From positions 84,056,987 through 84,120,986 of the forward strand of contig CM039463.1 of the NCBI GenBank assembly GCA_022414725.1: a DNA stretch of 64,000 nt. Reading direction: 5' to 3'. The translations under genes were made by a program, and so were the position numbers. Position 1 is the stretch's first letter, and each line of letters begins with the position of its first letter. The stretch is from Microglena sp. YARC (Eukaryota > Chlorophyta > Chlorophyceae > Chlamydomonadales > Chlamydomonadaceae). The notes beneath the pieces were generated by a model. The model worked only from the letters and a program-made list of their open reading frames with translations, did no database searches and was not told where the DNA came from. Of the stretch, positions 18,964-29,483 are shown piece by piece.

Positions 18964-18976
18964 ATGTCTTGGTGAC
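18964..18976. repeat. Right target-site duplication of the LINE
   Basis: ATGTCTTGGTGAC, identical to 6680-6692. Confidence 0.93.
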
Positions 18977-19290
18977 TACTACTGTACTTCCTTAGAACTA
19001 TAGCTGTAGATAGTAACAGCTTCCCGTAGACTGTGTCATCCTTCATGACACGGTGACAGCTCTTCTGGTGGGCTGCGTCCCCTGATCCCCTATCACGTGC
19101 TGTATAGCCTGTACCCTTATCAGGTTCCAGGCTGCCGCTCCTTCCTCCACTGGTGCCCCTTAATGGGTCTCCTGTGCTTGTAACATTATTCTCGTCTCCG
19201 TGTATAGATTGGCGCGTCTGTTCCGTCGCAATCATCTCTGTCCACTCTACGGAGTGTATTAAAGCTGATAACTGATATACCATATACTCC
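18977..19290. other. Host DNA continuing from the left LINE flank
   Basis: A minus-strand open frame (19295 down to the LINE junction) would run on across the empty site for 16 codons before a stop (reading ...SSSHQDIKRSSEPQSM). It includes KLLLSTAIVLRKY but nothing recognisable. It may be part of a gene disrupted by the LINE, or chance. Confidence 0.3.
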
Positions 19291-19291
19291 C

Positions 19292-19385
19292 CCATAAATA
19301 AATAAATAAACAGTACGCCTTATTACGAGGCGTGAGGTTGAGGGGGGCAGCCCGTTTGCTTCCATTGTGGCCAACCACCAATAGG
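19292..19385 (-). repeat. R1 dispersed repeat with ATAAATA tail
   Basis: On the minus strand this reads GGTTGGCCACAATGGAAGC, then a CCCCCCTCAACCTCACGCC core, then GTAATAAGGCGTACTG, and ends in TTTATTTATTTATG. At least seven relatives occur in the window. A 24-base G run (19383-19406) adjoins it. Confidence 0.75.
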
Positions 19386-19406
19386 GGGGGGGGGGGGGGG
19401 GGGGGG

Positions 19407-19852
19407 CTATCATCTCCCTGCTGCTGGGGGAGTTTTTCGAGCCTGTTCCATATGTCTTCTTCACGCGACAATGGACTGGAAGGAGACAGTGGCATGGGTG
19501 TGAAGTTTTGTGCAGAGGCAGCAGAGCTTGGGAGTTGCAACTTTGGAGATACTTAAGCGGATACATTCCCATGCTTTAAACTTGAGCATGGTTACATGGC
19601 TCCAGCCAGCAATTTGGATGCCGTCTTAAGCATCCAAACCCACTGAAGCTGCGTCTGCAACGCAACGGACCCTTCGGCATTGCTCCTGCAACAGGGGACG
19701 CAGCTTCTTGAACAGTCCTGATAAACACCCCTTGTTGGCAGTGGACTAGTGGAGTGGCTTGATGGCAGTTTATCGACCCTCCCTCCCTGACCATAATACC
19801 TGATGAGGACCCCCAGCTCTACTGCCAGAGATGCAACCAATTGTATAGATGT
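19407..19852. other. Repeat-derived DNA, no gene seen
   Basis: Contains GTTGCGTC/GACGCAAC-rich sequence (about 19640-19720) related to 19930-19995, 21540-21660 and 23335-23480. No open frame here has recognisable content. Confidence 0.5.
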
Positions 19853-19866
19853 ATAGCCTGCGTCCT

Positions 19867-19924
19867 ACTTCACGTCCTGAGAGTGGCGCATTACTCGGAT
19901 GTAACAATTTAAATTTCAATTTCA
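19867..19924 (+). mobile_element. 58-bp, 5'-truncated LINE 3' end with a 14-bp duplication
   Basis: ACTTCACGTCC...TTACTCGGATGTAACAATTT matches the 3' end of the full LINE from 18911 on. It ends in AAATTTCAATTTCA and is flanked by perfect ATAGCCTGCGTCCT repeats at 19853-19866 and 19925-19938. Confidence 0.88.
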
Positions 19925-20274
19925 ATAGCCTGCGTCCTGCAACGCAACAGACCCTTCCTTCTAGTCAACGCACCCTCCCCACGTTGCGTCCTGAACTGTT
20001 ATTGCCCGACTTATATGTCGGCTACTGAGTAGGCAAAGTGCACACTGGTCTCGGTTCCCTCCTGGACCCGTGTTGCCTGCCGCCAGGTCATAAGCTAGCT
20101 ATGACCTGCACGTACCTGCAGTCCCCTGCAGTACACCTCCGATCTTTACATATATCGCTCTATTGCGCCTAATAGCTATCTTATCCCATTGAGTCTATAT
20201 TGTTGTAAAACACTTAGATTGAAATGAACGACCCTGGTACTGATGGTTATGAATTTTGAAACGTTTGTTCTCAG

Positions 20275-20535
20275 ATCCAATCTGCTTTGTTTGATTCCTG
20301 CATTCAATGGGCAGAGGAGGAAAAAAATGGAAAAGTGATTTGTTCGCATTTACATTTTTCTGGTAATAATGTTTTTATAACAATTAAATCCAATCCTACC
20401 CAACTGTACAATCTACGAGCCCTTGGAACACCTACACATGTGTTACGACCTGCTGCACTTATTGCTTTGTTCATTAAATACATTTCACCCCAGGAGGTGG
20501 CCCCCCTTGCACGAACCAGCAACCCAGAGGATACA
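20275..20535 (+). CDS. Possible isolated exon, unknown protein
   Basis: A TTTGTTCTCAG acceptor precedes 87 codons that read like real protein (VICSHLHFSGNNVFITI, then HVLRPAALIALFIKYISPQE, then LARTSNPEDTVRK), ending at a weak donor ACA|GTGAGG. Length and phase (0-0) fit an internal exon. No partner exons are visible nearby and I do not recognise the family, so it could be a gene fragment or a chance frame. Confidence 0.35.
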
Positions 20536-20568
20536 GTGAGGAAGATATGTAGGCATGAAAGTAGGGAT

Positions 20569-20735
20569 TGGCAATATGATACCATATGATATCATGTCAT
20601 CATATGATGCCGGCGGTCTGACTACGTAACTTTGGCCTGGGGCACCATTTCATATGATATTAAATCATATGATTATGTATGATATCATACTCGTCGTTGG
20701 TCAGCACCATATGATTTGCCGTTCCCTACATAAAA
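20569..20735. repeat. Cluster of CATATGAT palindromic octamers
   Basis: CATATGAT or its complement appears about five times, along with GATATCAT, in 165 bp, in several mutually complementary blocks that could pair. One related copy is at about 34422-34434. Confidence 0.6.
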
Positions 20736-21277
20736 GGCATTTCTATAGTGCCCACATTTGACCTTTCATCTCCCCAAAGTGCAGACCCAGGGATCGGACA
20801 TGGTCCATTTTTAATGTTTAGTAAAAAAACTTGAGAAAATAATGACCTTGACCTGTGTCCTGGCCAAGTCTTCGTAGCCATTCAGCGGATGATTTGGATT
20901 TGAGTCTCGTAGTTAGTACTTCGCACCTCCACGTTTTCAGGATTTTTTTTAGACTTCTCAGAATTCCCAGAAATGACAAGAATTCTCGATTCTCATGCCA
21001 CAATGCCAGAATTCTCAGGCCAAATTCTCAAGTTCGAGGTGCGAACTACAGAGTGTTTTGAAAACCCAAATCCAAATCATACGCTGAATGGCTATAAACT
21101 GTATCATCCGATTAGCATGCTCCCTGCTTTCCATGGGTATCACACCAGAGGACTTGGAATTGGGAGACGGTGAGCAGCCCAGAGTAGGCGGAAAATCATG
21201 TAACAGTCCGATCCAATCCACATTTGTGGCCAATCCAACCAAGGTAAGCACTCGTTCACTTGGGTTGTGACCTTCCA

Positions 21278-21478
21278 CCCCGTTTCGACAAATAGCTCAA
21301 TGGTAGAGCTCGTTGAAATGATGAAGTTGCGGGGTTTGTATCCCTACAGGTGCGCTTTAGTGTCCGCGGTCGCTGTCAACCGCCATAGTAGCTTTGTCCA
21401 GGTAAAGTAGCAGCTCGCTCCCTACCGCTTCAAGACGGGGCTCCCTTAATACCACGCCCCACCAGGCGTTATCATTAC
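21278..21478 (+). mobile_element. tRNA-derived SINE, copy 1
   Basis: Starts CCCCGTTTCGACAAATAGC, has an A-box-like TAGCTCAATGGTAGAGC and a decayed B box, then a body (GGTCGCTGTCAACCGCCAT, then GTCCAGGTAAAGTAGCAGC) and ends CCACCAGGCGTTATCATTAC. Three other copies lie in the HPAT gene introns. Confidence 0.85.
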
Positions 21479-21539
21479 TAGTGGCCTCCCACGCATGTTG
21501 GTTGTCCTGCACGCTGTGTTTTGCGTGACGCACACAGAT

Positions 21540-21660
21540 TTTGGAGGGTCCGTTGCGTTGCAGAGGCAGACTTGCATCTCAGAAGGTCTGGGTGCGTTGC
21601 AAACACAGATTTTGAAACCGGCTGCGTCTCATGATGCAGATTTTGGAGTCCCCCAGAACA
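21540..21660. repeat. GTTGCGTC-type repeat block
   Basis: Three spaced copies of CAGATTTTGGAGGGTC/GTTGCGTTGCA-like sequence, related to the GACGCAAC blocks at 19.64-19.99 and 23.34-23.48 kb. Confidence 0.5.
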
Positions 21661-21810
21661 ACCCTATTCCGAACACTTTCTCGGACCGAATGCTATCAAA
21701 CAGAACCCTGCTTAGCAGCCAGCTCCTCAGCCAGGAAATGCTCTGCGATGCAAGCAAGGGAACATGTGAGGGTGGGTTGGTGGGTGGGTGGGTGGGTGGG
21801 TGGTGTGGTT

Positions 21811-22013
21811 TTTATTTTTGGCTACAAACAGCAGCTTCTAGGCAGCTCCCATGGCTTGCTACTCAGCAAAACGTAAAGCAGCGCAGTGCATCTGGAAGCT
21901 GACATAGTCATCGTTCCAGTCTGTTCCAGTACTATTGGAATCTAGGAGCTTAGACCAGACCCTGGTGCATGGAGCTGTCTAGAAGCCGCTGCTCGTATCG
22001 GAAAAGAGAAGCT
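21811..22013. mobile_element. MITE-like element, copy A (about 40-bp terminal inverted repeats)
   Basis: The left end GGCTACAAACAGCAGCTTCT AGGCAGCTCC is the inverted repeat of the right end GGAGCTGTCTAGAAGCCGCT GCTCGTATC, with several mismatches. The interior shares CAGCGC...GGAAGCTGACATAGTCA with copy B. Confidence 0.75.
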
Positions 22014-22048
22014 ACGATGGATGGAGCTCTCACGTAGAGGTGAGATGA

Positions 22049-22350
22049 CCCCCCCCCCCCCCCCCCCCCCCCCAACACACACACACACAAACACCACCAC
22101 CACACACGCACCTTTTGCCCTGATGCTGCCCCCCCCCCCCCCCCCCCATACACACACCCAAACACATACCAAAAAACGTACAAGTGAGGTGAAAATCCAC
22201 AAACCACCACCACCTTACACCCAAACAGCCACACCACCACCACACCACACCCACCCACACCACCACCCACACACCTTTTGCCCTGATGCTGCCCACCACC
22301 ACCACCACACACACACACCCCCCACCCCACACACAGACCACCAAACACAT
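22049..22350. repeat. Poly-C and CACCAC/CACACA low-complexity DNA
   Basis: Two C runs of about 20 bases and (CA)n/(CAC)n tracts, with CCTTTTGCCCTGATGCTGCC present twice. No gene is seen. Confidence 0.8.
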
Positions 22351-22502
22351 AAAAAACGGCCTTTCGACTAATCTTGTACAAATATCAATGTAAACATATT
22401 ATACACGAGCAACAGTACAACATATGAGCGACAGTACGTCAGTACAACATATAAGCGACAGAACAACATGAACATATCGATGTAAGCATATTGTACAGGA
22501 GA

Positions 22503-22692
22503 AGCAATACCAGGGATTGTTTCCCCGCTGTATATAGCGATTGCTACTTTTGACCCCGTTTTTGCCCAAATTATCGCTGTACAAATAAAACACCTTTTTA
22601 CTGCCCCAAATGGCCCTAAAAGCTGTAGCTAGTAATACGCTGTCTCTGGAGGAGGCTTAAACCCATAAAGCTGAAAAACCCACTTTCAGATT
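22503..22692 (+). repeat. R2 dispersed repeat, copy 1
   Basis: Begins CAGGGATTGTTTCCC..GTATATAGCGATTGC, continues ACCCCGTTTT...AAATTATCGCT and ACGCTGTCTCTGGAGGAGGC, and ends CCACTTTCAGATTT. Related copies are at 43752-44215 and, inverted, 55448-55655. Confidence 0.8.
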
Positions 22693-22693
22693 T

Positions 22694-23215
22694 AGGTCTG
22701 AGTCGATTGAGGTCGATGGAGGTCTGTGTCGATAAAGGTCGATGGAGGTCTGAGTCGATAGAGGCCGATGGAGGTCTGTGTCGATAAAGGTCGATGGAGG
22801 TCTGAGTTGATAGAGGCCGATGGAGGTCTGTGTCGATAAAGGTCGATGGAGGTCTGAGTTGATAGAGGCCGATGGAGGTCTGTGTCGATAAAGGTCGATG
22901 GAGGTCTGAGTTGATAGAGGCCGATGGAGGTCTGTGCCGATAAAGGTCGATGGAGGTCTGAGTTGATAGAGGCCGATGGAGGTCTGTGTCGATAAAGGTC
23001 GATGGAGGTCTGAGTCGATAGAGGCCGATGGAGGTCTGTGTCGATAAAGGTCGATGGAGGTCTGAGTCGATAGAGGTGGATGAAGGTCTGTGTCGATAAA
23101 GGTCGATGGAGGTCTGAGTTGATAGAGGTGGATGGAGGTCTGTGTCGATAAAGTTCGATGGAGGCCTGAGTCGATAGAGGTGGATAGAGGTCTGAGTTGA
23201 TAGAGGTCTGGATGA
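22694..23215. repeat. 26-bp minisatellite arranged as 52-bp dimers
   Basis: GGTCTGTGTCGATAAAGGTC GATGGA alternates with GGTCTGAGTTGATAGAGGCC GATGGA for about ten dimers, a simple higher-order repeat. The right end degenerates. Open frames across it result from the repeat. Confidence 0.88.
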
Positions 23216-23334
23216 AGCCATTTCATCACACAAGTAGACTCTCTGCACTTCTGTACGTAACAATTTCAGAATTTGCATATATTTTAAAAACAAGCGAATG
23301 CCGGTACCTTTGTAAGGACAGTCACGAGCAGGGT

Positions 23335-23480
23335 TGATCAGGACGCTGCGTCCTCCGTTGCAGGCGCAACGTCGAAGGGTCCGTTGCGTCGCAAGACGCA
23401 ACGTGTGGAGGGTCCGTTGACCAGAAGGAAGGGGGTCTGTTGCGTCGCAGAACGCGGGCTATACAATTGGTTGCGTCTCA
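23335..23480. repeat. GACGCAAC-rich repeat block
   Basis: Inverse complement of sequence at about 19.63-19.99 kb (GTTGCGTC, GGGTCCGTTG, ACCAGAAGGAAGG). Confidence 0.6.
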
Positions 23481-23580
23481 GGCAGCAGAGCTTGAAGTCC
23501 TCCTGAAGTACCCTGGTCACGAGTACCAGACAATGTGTACCCCGCGGATGGACCATAGGGGTTACAACGGCTTAACGCTT

Positions 23581-23790
23581 TCTAACTAACTAACTAAGTG
23601 ATACGACTAGACAGCTGTGGACTGACTAACTAGCTAACTGATACGACTAGACAGCTGTGGACTAACTAACTAACTAACTAACTAGCTAACTGATACGACT
23701 GGACAGCTGTGGACTAACTAACTAACTAACTGATAGGACTGGGCAGCTGTGGACTAACTAACTAACTGATAGGACTGGGCAGCTGTGGAC
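23581..23790. repeat. TAAC/GACAGCTGTGGAC tandem repeat
   Basis: About five units of (CTAA)n followed by CTGATACGACTAGACAGCTG TGGA. Confidence 0.85.
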
Positions 23791-23804
23791 ACAAATCCTG
23801 TCGG

Positions 23805-24290
23805 GACTTACTTGGCCTTTCCTCGCAGAATACAAAAAATTGTCAACACTCTTGAATGAGAGACCTTTCGTGGTTGGCCCCAGTGCAAGCAAACGGGCTG
23901 CCCCCCTCAACCTCATGCCTCGTAATAAGGCGTTCTACTTATTCATTTATTAGGGACTTACTTGACTTTTCCTTGTAGAATACAGGAACGGTAAACATTA
24001 TTGAATGAGGGACCTTTGGTGGTTGAACCCAGTGGAAGCAAACAGGCCGCCCCCCTCAACCTTACGCCTTGTAATAAGGCATACTACTTATTCATGTATG
24101 AAGGACTTACTTGACTTTTCTTCGCAGAATACAGAAACGGTCGACACTCTTGTATGAGGTACCTTTGGTGGTTGACCCCAGTAAAAGCAAACAGGCTGCC
24201 CCCCTCAACCTCACGCCTTATAATAAGGCATGCTACTTATTCATTTATGAGGTACTTACTAGGCTTTTCCTCGCAGGTCTTGGGTATCTG
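23805..24290 (+). repeat. About 150-bp unit, three copies, each with an R1 repeat and an acceptor-like end
   Basis: Each unit reads GGGACTTACTTGACTTTTCC TCGCAGAATACA, then ACCTTTGGTGGTTG, then the R1 core (about 23871, 24015, 24165) with its ATTTA tail. TTTTCCTCGCAG looks like a splice acceptor, but no coding frame follows. Confidence 0.75.
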
Positions 24291-24296
24291 CGGGAA

Positions 24297-24490
24297 CAGA
24301 GAAGAAAAGAGAAGAAAGCATTAGATTCCAGTAAGAACTTCAGAGAAGAAAAGAGAAGAAAGCATAAGATTCCAGTAAGAATTTCAGAATTTCAGAGAAG
24401 AAAAGAGAAGAAAGCATTAGATTGCAGTAAGAATTTCAGAATTTCAGAGAAGAAAAGAGAAGAAAGCATTAGATTCCAGTAAGAATTTCA
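24297..24490. repeat. Purine-rich AGAAGAAAAGAGAAGAAAGC tandem repeat
   Basis: Four copies of AGAAGAAAAGAGAAGAAAGC ATTAGATTCCAGTAAGAATT. The translated frame is Lys/Glu-rich and not credible as protein. Confidence 0.8.
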
Positions 24491-24938
24491 GTAAGAACTG
24501 AGAGCCCCCGTCGGTAAAAGGATTGTTTGGGTTTCAGTTCATCAGTTCCTTTTCGTTTAAAGCCCCTCCTGACACGGTTGGGCAAGTCGTTTTAGCCTAT
24601 TTTGCCTACCCCTGGACTGTTACAACATACAACAAGTTGCAGGGAGATGCTGGGGTGGTGAGAGTGATCCTCACACAAAGATCAGTCAAGATGAACTCAC
24701 ACAGTTGGGAGAGACCTAGGCCTTGGGTACCTGTGGAAACGGAGAAGAAAATAAAGCATTCATGATGCCTATGGAACGCTTTGATTCCCAAAGCCAATAC
24801 GTTGCCTACCCCTGGACTGTAACAACATGCAACAACCTTGCAGGGAGATGATGGGGTGGTGAGAGTGATCCTGAACGATTTGATTCCAAAAGCCAATACG
24901 TTGCCTCTTAACTGTAAATCACCACATCTAGCCCACAG
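24491..24938. other. Downstream flank of the HPAT gene, two diverged direct repeats
   Basis: A block reading GCAGGGAGATGNTGGGGTGG TGAGAGTGATCCT occurs at about 24640 and 24838, with TGCCTACCCCTGGACTGT before each. The 3' UTR of the HPAT gene probably lies here. No clear polyadenylation signal was identified. Confidence 0.5.
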
Positions 24939-25036
24939 CTAATCCACCAAATGAGTATTCTGGTATTTAACCCAACAAAGAATAGCTTCTATCGCCTCGT
25001 TAAATGCCTTAATGAGAGTCCTGACCAAGTGGTGCC
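24939..25036 (-). pseudogene. Extra copy of the 3' end of the last HPAT exon
   Basis: On the minus strand this reads LVRTLIKAFNEAIEAILCWV, then KYQNTHLVD and TAG. This parallels the true terminus [20 protein letters not shown] at 25152-25230. It is a diverged tandem duplicate that retains a stop codon. Confidence 0.75.
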
Positions 25037-25151
25037 TACACAAGCTTGTTCAGCTACATCCAGCCCCCCCCCCCCCACCACCACCACACCACACACACAC
25101 ACCACCACCACCACCACACACACACACACCACCACCACCTCCAGCCCACAT

Positions 25152-25351
25152 CTAACCCACCGTATGAGTCTTCTGGTAGTCATCCCAACAGGGAATGGCG
25201 TCTGTCGCCTCGTTGAATGACTCGATGAGAGTCCTGACCAAATCGTTCTTCATTCCCGTAGGGGGGTCACTAACGTTGCGTGGCATGGGTCGGTTGCCAT
25301 AGGAGCGCTTGTCATAGCGCCACTCGCCGTACTTGCCCGGGGTGAACTCTC
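25152..25351 (-). CDS. HPAT: HPAT exon K (last exon)
   Basis: The acceptor is GGCTGGCTGCAG. Encodes [30 protein letters not shown] and [16 protein letters not shown], then TAG at 25152-25154. It corresponds to the GEWRFDKR...PPPGVP block that ends the HPAT domain. It enters in phase 1, and 1 + 200 bases is exactly 67 codons. Confidence 0.93.
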
Positions 25352-27754
25352 CTGCAGCCAGCCAGGGGTGCGCATGTGCGTTTGTGCGTTTGAGCGTTTG
25401 AGTAATCTTTTAAAGGCAAAACGGTATGGGGGGTCACTAATGTTGTGCTGCATGGGCCAGTTGCCATATGAGCGCTTGTCATAGCGCCACTCGCCGTTCT
25501 TGCCCGGGGTGAACTCTCCTGCAGCCAGCCAGGGGTGCGTTTGTGTATTTTAATTTGAGTTTGAATTTGAACTTGCCAGGGGTGAAATCTCCTGCAGCCA
25601 GCCAGGGGTGGGTGTGTGCGTTTGTGCGTTTGAGTAATCTTTTGAAGGCAAAACTGTAGGGGGGTCACTAATGTCATGCTGCATGGGCCGGTTGCCATAG
25701 GAGCGTTTGTCGTAGCGCCACGCGCCGTACTTGCCTGGTGTGAACTCTCCTGCAGCCAGCCAGGGGCGCGTTTGTGTATTTGAATTTGAGTTTGAATTTG
25801 AACTTGCCGGGCGTGAACTCTCCTGCAGCCAGCCAGGGGTGCGTATGTTCGTTTGTGCGTTTGAGCGTTTGAGTAATCTTTTAAAGGCAAAACGGTATGG
25901 GGGGTCACTAATGTTGTGCTGCATGGGCCAGTTGCCATATGAGCGCTTGTCATAGCGCCACTCGCCATTCTTGCCCGGGGTGAACTCTCCTGCAGCCAGC
26001 CAGGGGTGCGTTTGTGTATTTTAATTTGAACTTGAAGGGAGTGAACTCTCCTGCAGCCAGCCAGGGGTGCGTTTGTGAATTTGAATTTGAATTTGCCGGG
26101 GGTTAACTCTCCTGCAGTCAGCCAGGGGTTATTTTGTGATTTTGTGAGTTCGAGTCATCTTTTCAAGGCAAAACTGCCACCTCCCCCCCCCCCCCCCCCC
26201 CCCCCAGGGAAGGAAACTTATGTATTTGAAACAAATCTATCAGAGTTTGGAATGAACGGAGGAGGTGAGTTTGGAGTTTGTGGGTGTCCTGTTTGGAGTT
26301 TGTGGCGGTCCTGTTTGGAGTTTGTGGCGGTCCTGTTTGGAGTTTGTGGCGGTCCTGTTTGGAGTTTGTGGGTGTCCTGTTTGGAGTTTGTGGCGGTCCT
26401 GTTTGGAGTTTGTGGCGGTCCCGTTTGGAGTTTGTGGCGGTCCTGTTTGGAGTTTGTGGCGGTCCTGTTTGGAGTTTGTGGGTGTCCTGTTTGGAGTTTG
26501 TGGCGGTCCTGTTTGGAGTTTGTGGGTGTCCTGTTTGGAGTTTGTGGCGGTCCTGTTTGGAGTTTGTGGGTGTCCTGTTTGGAGTTTGTGGCGGTCCTGT
26601 TAGGAGTTTGTGGGTGTTTTTGTGGGTGTCCTGTTTGGAGTTTGTGGGTGTCCTGTTTGGAGTTTGTGGGTGTCCTGTTTGGAGTTTGTGGCGGTCCTGT
26701 TTGGAGTTTGTGGGTGTCCTGTTTGGAGTTTGTGGCGGTCCTGTTTGGAGTTTGTGGCGGTCCTGGTCAAGTCGTTCTTTATTCCTGTAATGATAACGCC
26801 TGGTGGGGCGCGGTATTCAGGGATCCCCGTCTTACGGCGGTAGAGAACAAGCTGCTACTTTACCTGGACAAAGCTACCATGGCGGTTGACAGCGACTGCG
26901 AACACTAAAGCGCACCCGTAGGGGATTTTAACCCCGCACATCCTTGTTTTGACGTGCTCTACCATTGAACCAGTAGTTGAACCAGGAAAAATTCACTGCT
27001 TTAGGTGGCCACTAATGTTGTGTGGCATGGACCGGTTGCCATCTGAGCGCTTGTCGCAGCCCCACTCTCTAAACTTCCCGGGGCTGAAATCTCTTGCAGG
27101 CATTCAGGAGGGCAATTTTGTCTGGCAAGGATGCAACATTGTTTCTTTTTCGAGCTACGAGTAGCAGCTTCTGGGCAGCTCCCTTCCCTTGTCCTTGGGA
27201 CAAACCTAGAACAAGCTAAGTATGTATGTATGTATGTATGTATGTATGTATGTATGTATGTATGCATGTATGTGCATGTCTGAAAGCTGTCACGAAAAGC
27301 ATTCCAATGCAGCTAATCACTTTGGGCGTGAACCAGTGGCAGGCTCATAGAGCTGCCTGGAAGTTGCCATGCGTAGCCCAAAAAAGAAACAGTGCTTGCA
27401 AGGGGTTGCGATCAGTGCCCTACTCCTTTTGTGGTTGGCTAACAGACCTAGGGTTTACCCCACCACCTACAAACACACTTCCCTACTCACCAACAAACAT
27501 GAGTGCCAGATGATGAATGGACATTTCCTCTGGCCACCACCACCACCACCTCTAACTCAAAATCCAACCACATGTGAATCACCCACACCCAGCATTTGGA
27601 GCAGATGTGTTCCCCTAGCATTGAAATAGCATCTTCCACCTTTGGTGGTTGGCCCCAGTGCAAGAAATCGGGCTGGCCCCCTTAACCTCGCACCTCGTAA
27701 TAATGCGTACTATATATTTGTAGGAGTGCCTCCTCCTCCTCCTCCCTCCTCCTT

Positions 27755-27791
<37 letters not shown>

Positions 27792-28089
27792 CCACCCTCA
27801 TCATTGTCACCATCCTTATTACCATCACCATTGTCACCTTCTTCCTCCCCCTCCTGATCGCCATCCCCATCCTCCTCCCCATCGCAATCAGCACCATCCC
27901 CATCATAGCCACCATCCTTATCATCATCACCACCACAATCGCCATCTTCTTCCTCTTCCTCCCCCTCCTCCTAATAGCCATCCCCATCCTCCTCCTCCTC
28001 AATACAATCAGCAACACCCTCATCATTGTCACCATCATTATCACCGTCACCACCACAATTATCATCTTCCTCCCCCTCCTCCTAATTGC

Positions 28090-28124
<35 letters not shown>

Positions 28125-29429
28125 CCCTCCTTAGTACCATCACCATTGTCATCTTCCTCCCCCCCCTCCTCCTCATCGCCATCCACATCCTCCCCCTCCT
28201 CCTCATCGCAACCATCCCCATCCCCATTATTGTCACCATCCTTATCACCACCATCACCACCACAATCGTTATCGTCATTTGCTTCCTCCCCCTCCCCCCC
28301 TCCTCGTAATTGCCATCCCCATCATCCTCATCCTTACCTCCTTCCTCATCCTCCCCATCATCATCGCAATCAGCACCATCCTCATCTTCATCTTCACCCC
28401 CCCCCCCCCCCCCCTCCTAATCCCCATCATCCCCATCCTCCTAATCTCTGTCATTCTCCTTTGCCATCACCACCATCAGTACCATGGTTTTACTTTTCGG
28501 CTACTAGCAGCAGCTTCTAGGCAGCTCCCTGAGCCAGCCACTGGACTTAAGCTCAAAAATTCAGCAGCGCTAGAAAGCTGATTACGTCAGCTTCAAGGTG
28601 CACTAGGTTGCTTTAGGTTTGGCTGATAAGCAAGCCAGGGGAGCTGCCTAGAAGCTGCTGCTCGTATCTGAAAAGAAAAACAGTAATCAGTATAACCGGT
28701 TACGCTCACCGGTTAGCTTGTAATCCATGCCGAAAGTACAACAGTACAACCGGTTACTCTCACCGGTTAGCTTGTAATTCATGCCGTAAGTACAGCAGTA
28801 CAACCGGTTACACTCACCGGTTAGCGTGTAATCCATGCCGGAAGTACAGCAGTACAACCGGTTACACTCTCCGGTTAGCTTGTAATCCATGCCGTAAGTG
28901 TAATGCAGAATGAGAAAGGGCTTGCCATTCGGGTGGTGCATGTTCTTGTCCCAAGGGGGCTGAGCCATGAGGTGAGGGTGCAGATCCACCTTAGTAATGC
29001 CAGCCATGAAAATAGCGATACAGAAGCCGTACATTTCTTGCACCCAGCCCCATGCCTGCAGGTACGAGGAGGGTACAAGTAGGTACGTGTATGTGACAAG
29101 TATGTACAAGTATGTACATGTATGCACAAGTTGGTGCACGTCGGCACAAGTATGTACAGGTAGGTACCAAGTAGGTACAAGCAGGTATAGGTAGGTGCCA
29201 AGTGGGTACAGGTGTGTGCATGTTCTTGTCCCATGGAGGCTGAGCCATGCGGTGAGGGTGTAGATCCACCTGGGTAATGCACAAGAAGGTACATGTAGGT
29301 ACACGTTGGTGCCAATTAGTTGCAAGCATGTACAAGTGGGTGCAAGCAGGTACATTTAGGTAACAGGAGGTCCGTGAGAACGCGGCGGGGATAGGAAGAG
29401 GGGCAGAGGCATAGTTTTCATTTGTTACC

Positions 29430-29483
<54 letters not shown>

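Noticed and set aside
22616..23401. 261-codon minus-strand protein
   Set aside because: Arg/Pro/Ser/Thr repeats that come from the 52-bp minisatellite. Several frames are open at once.
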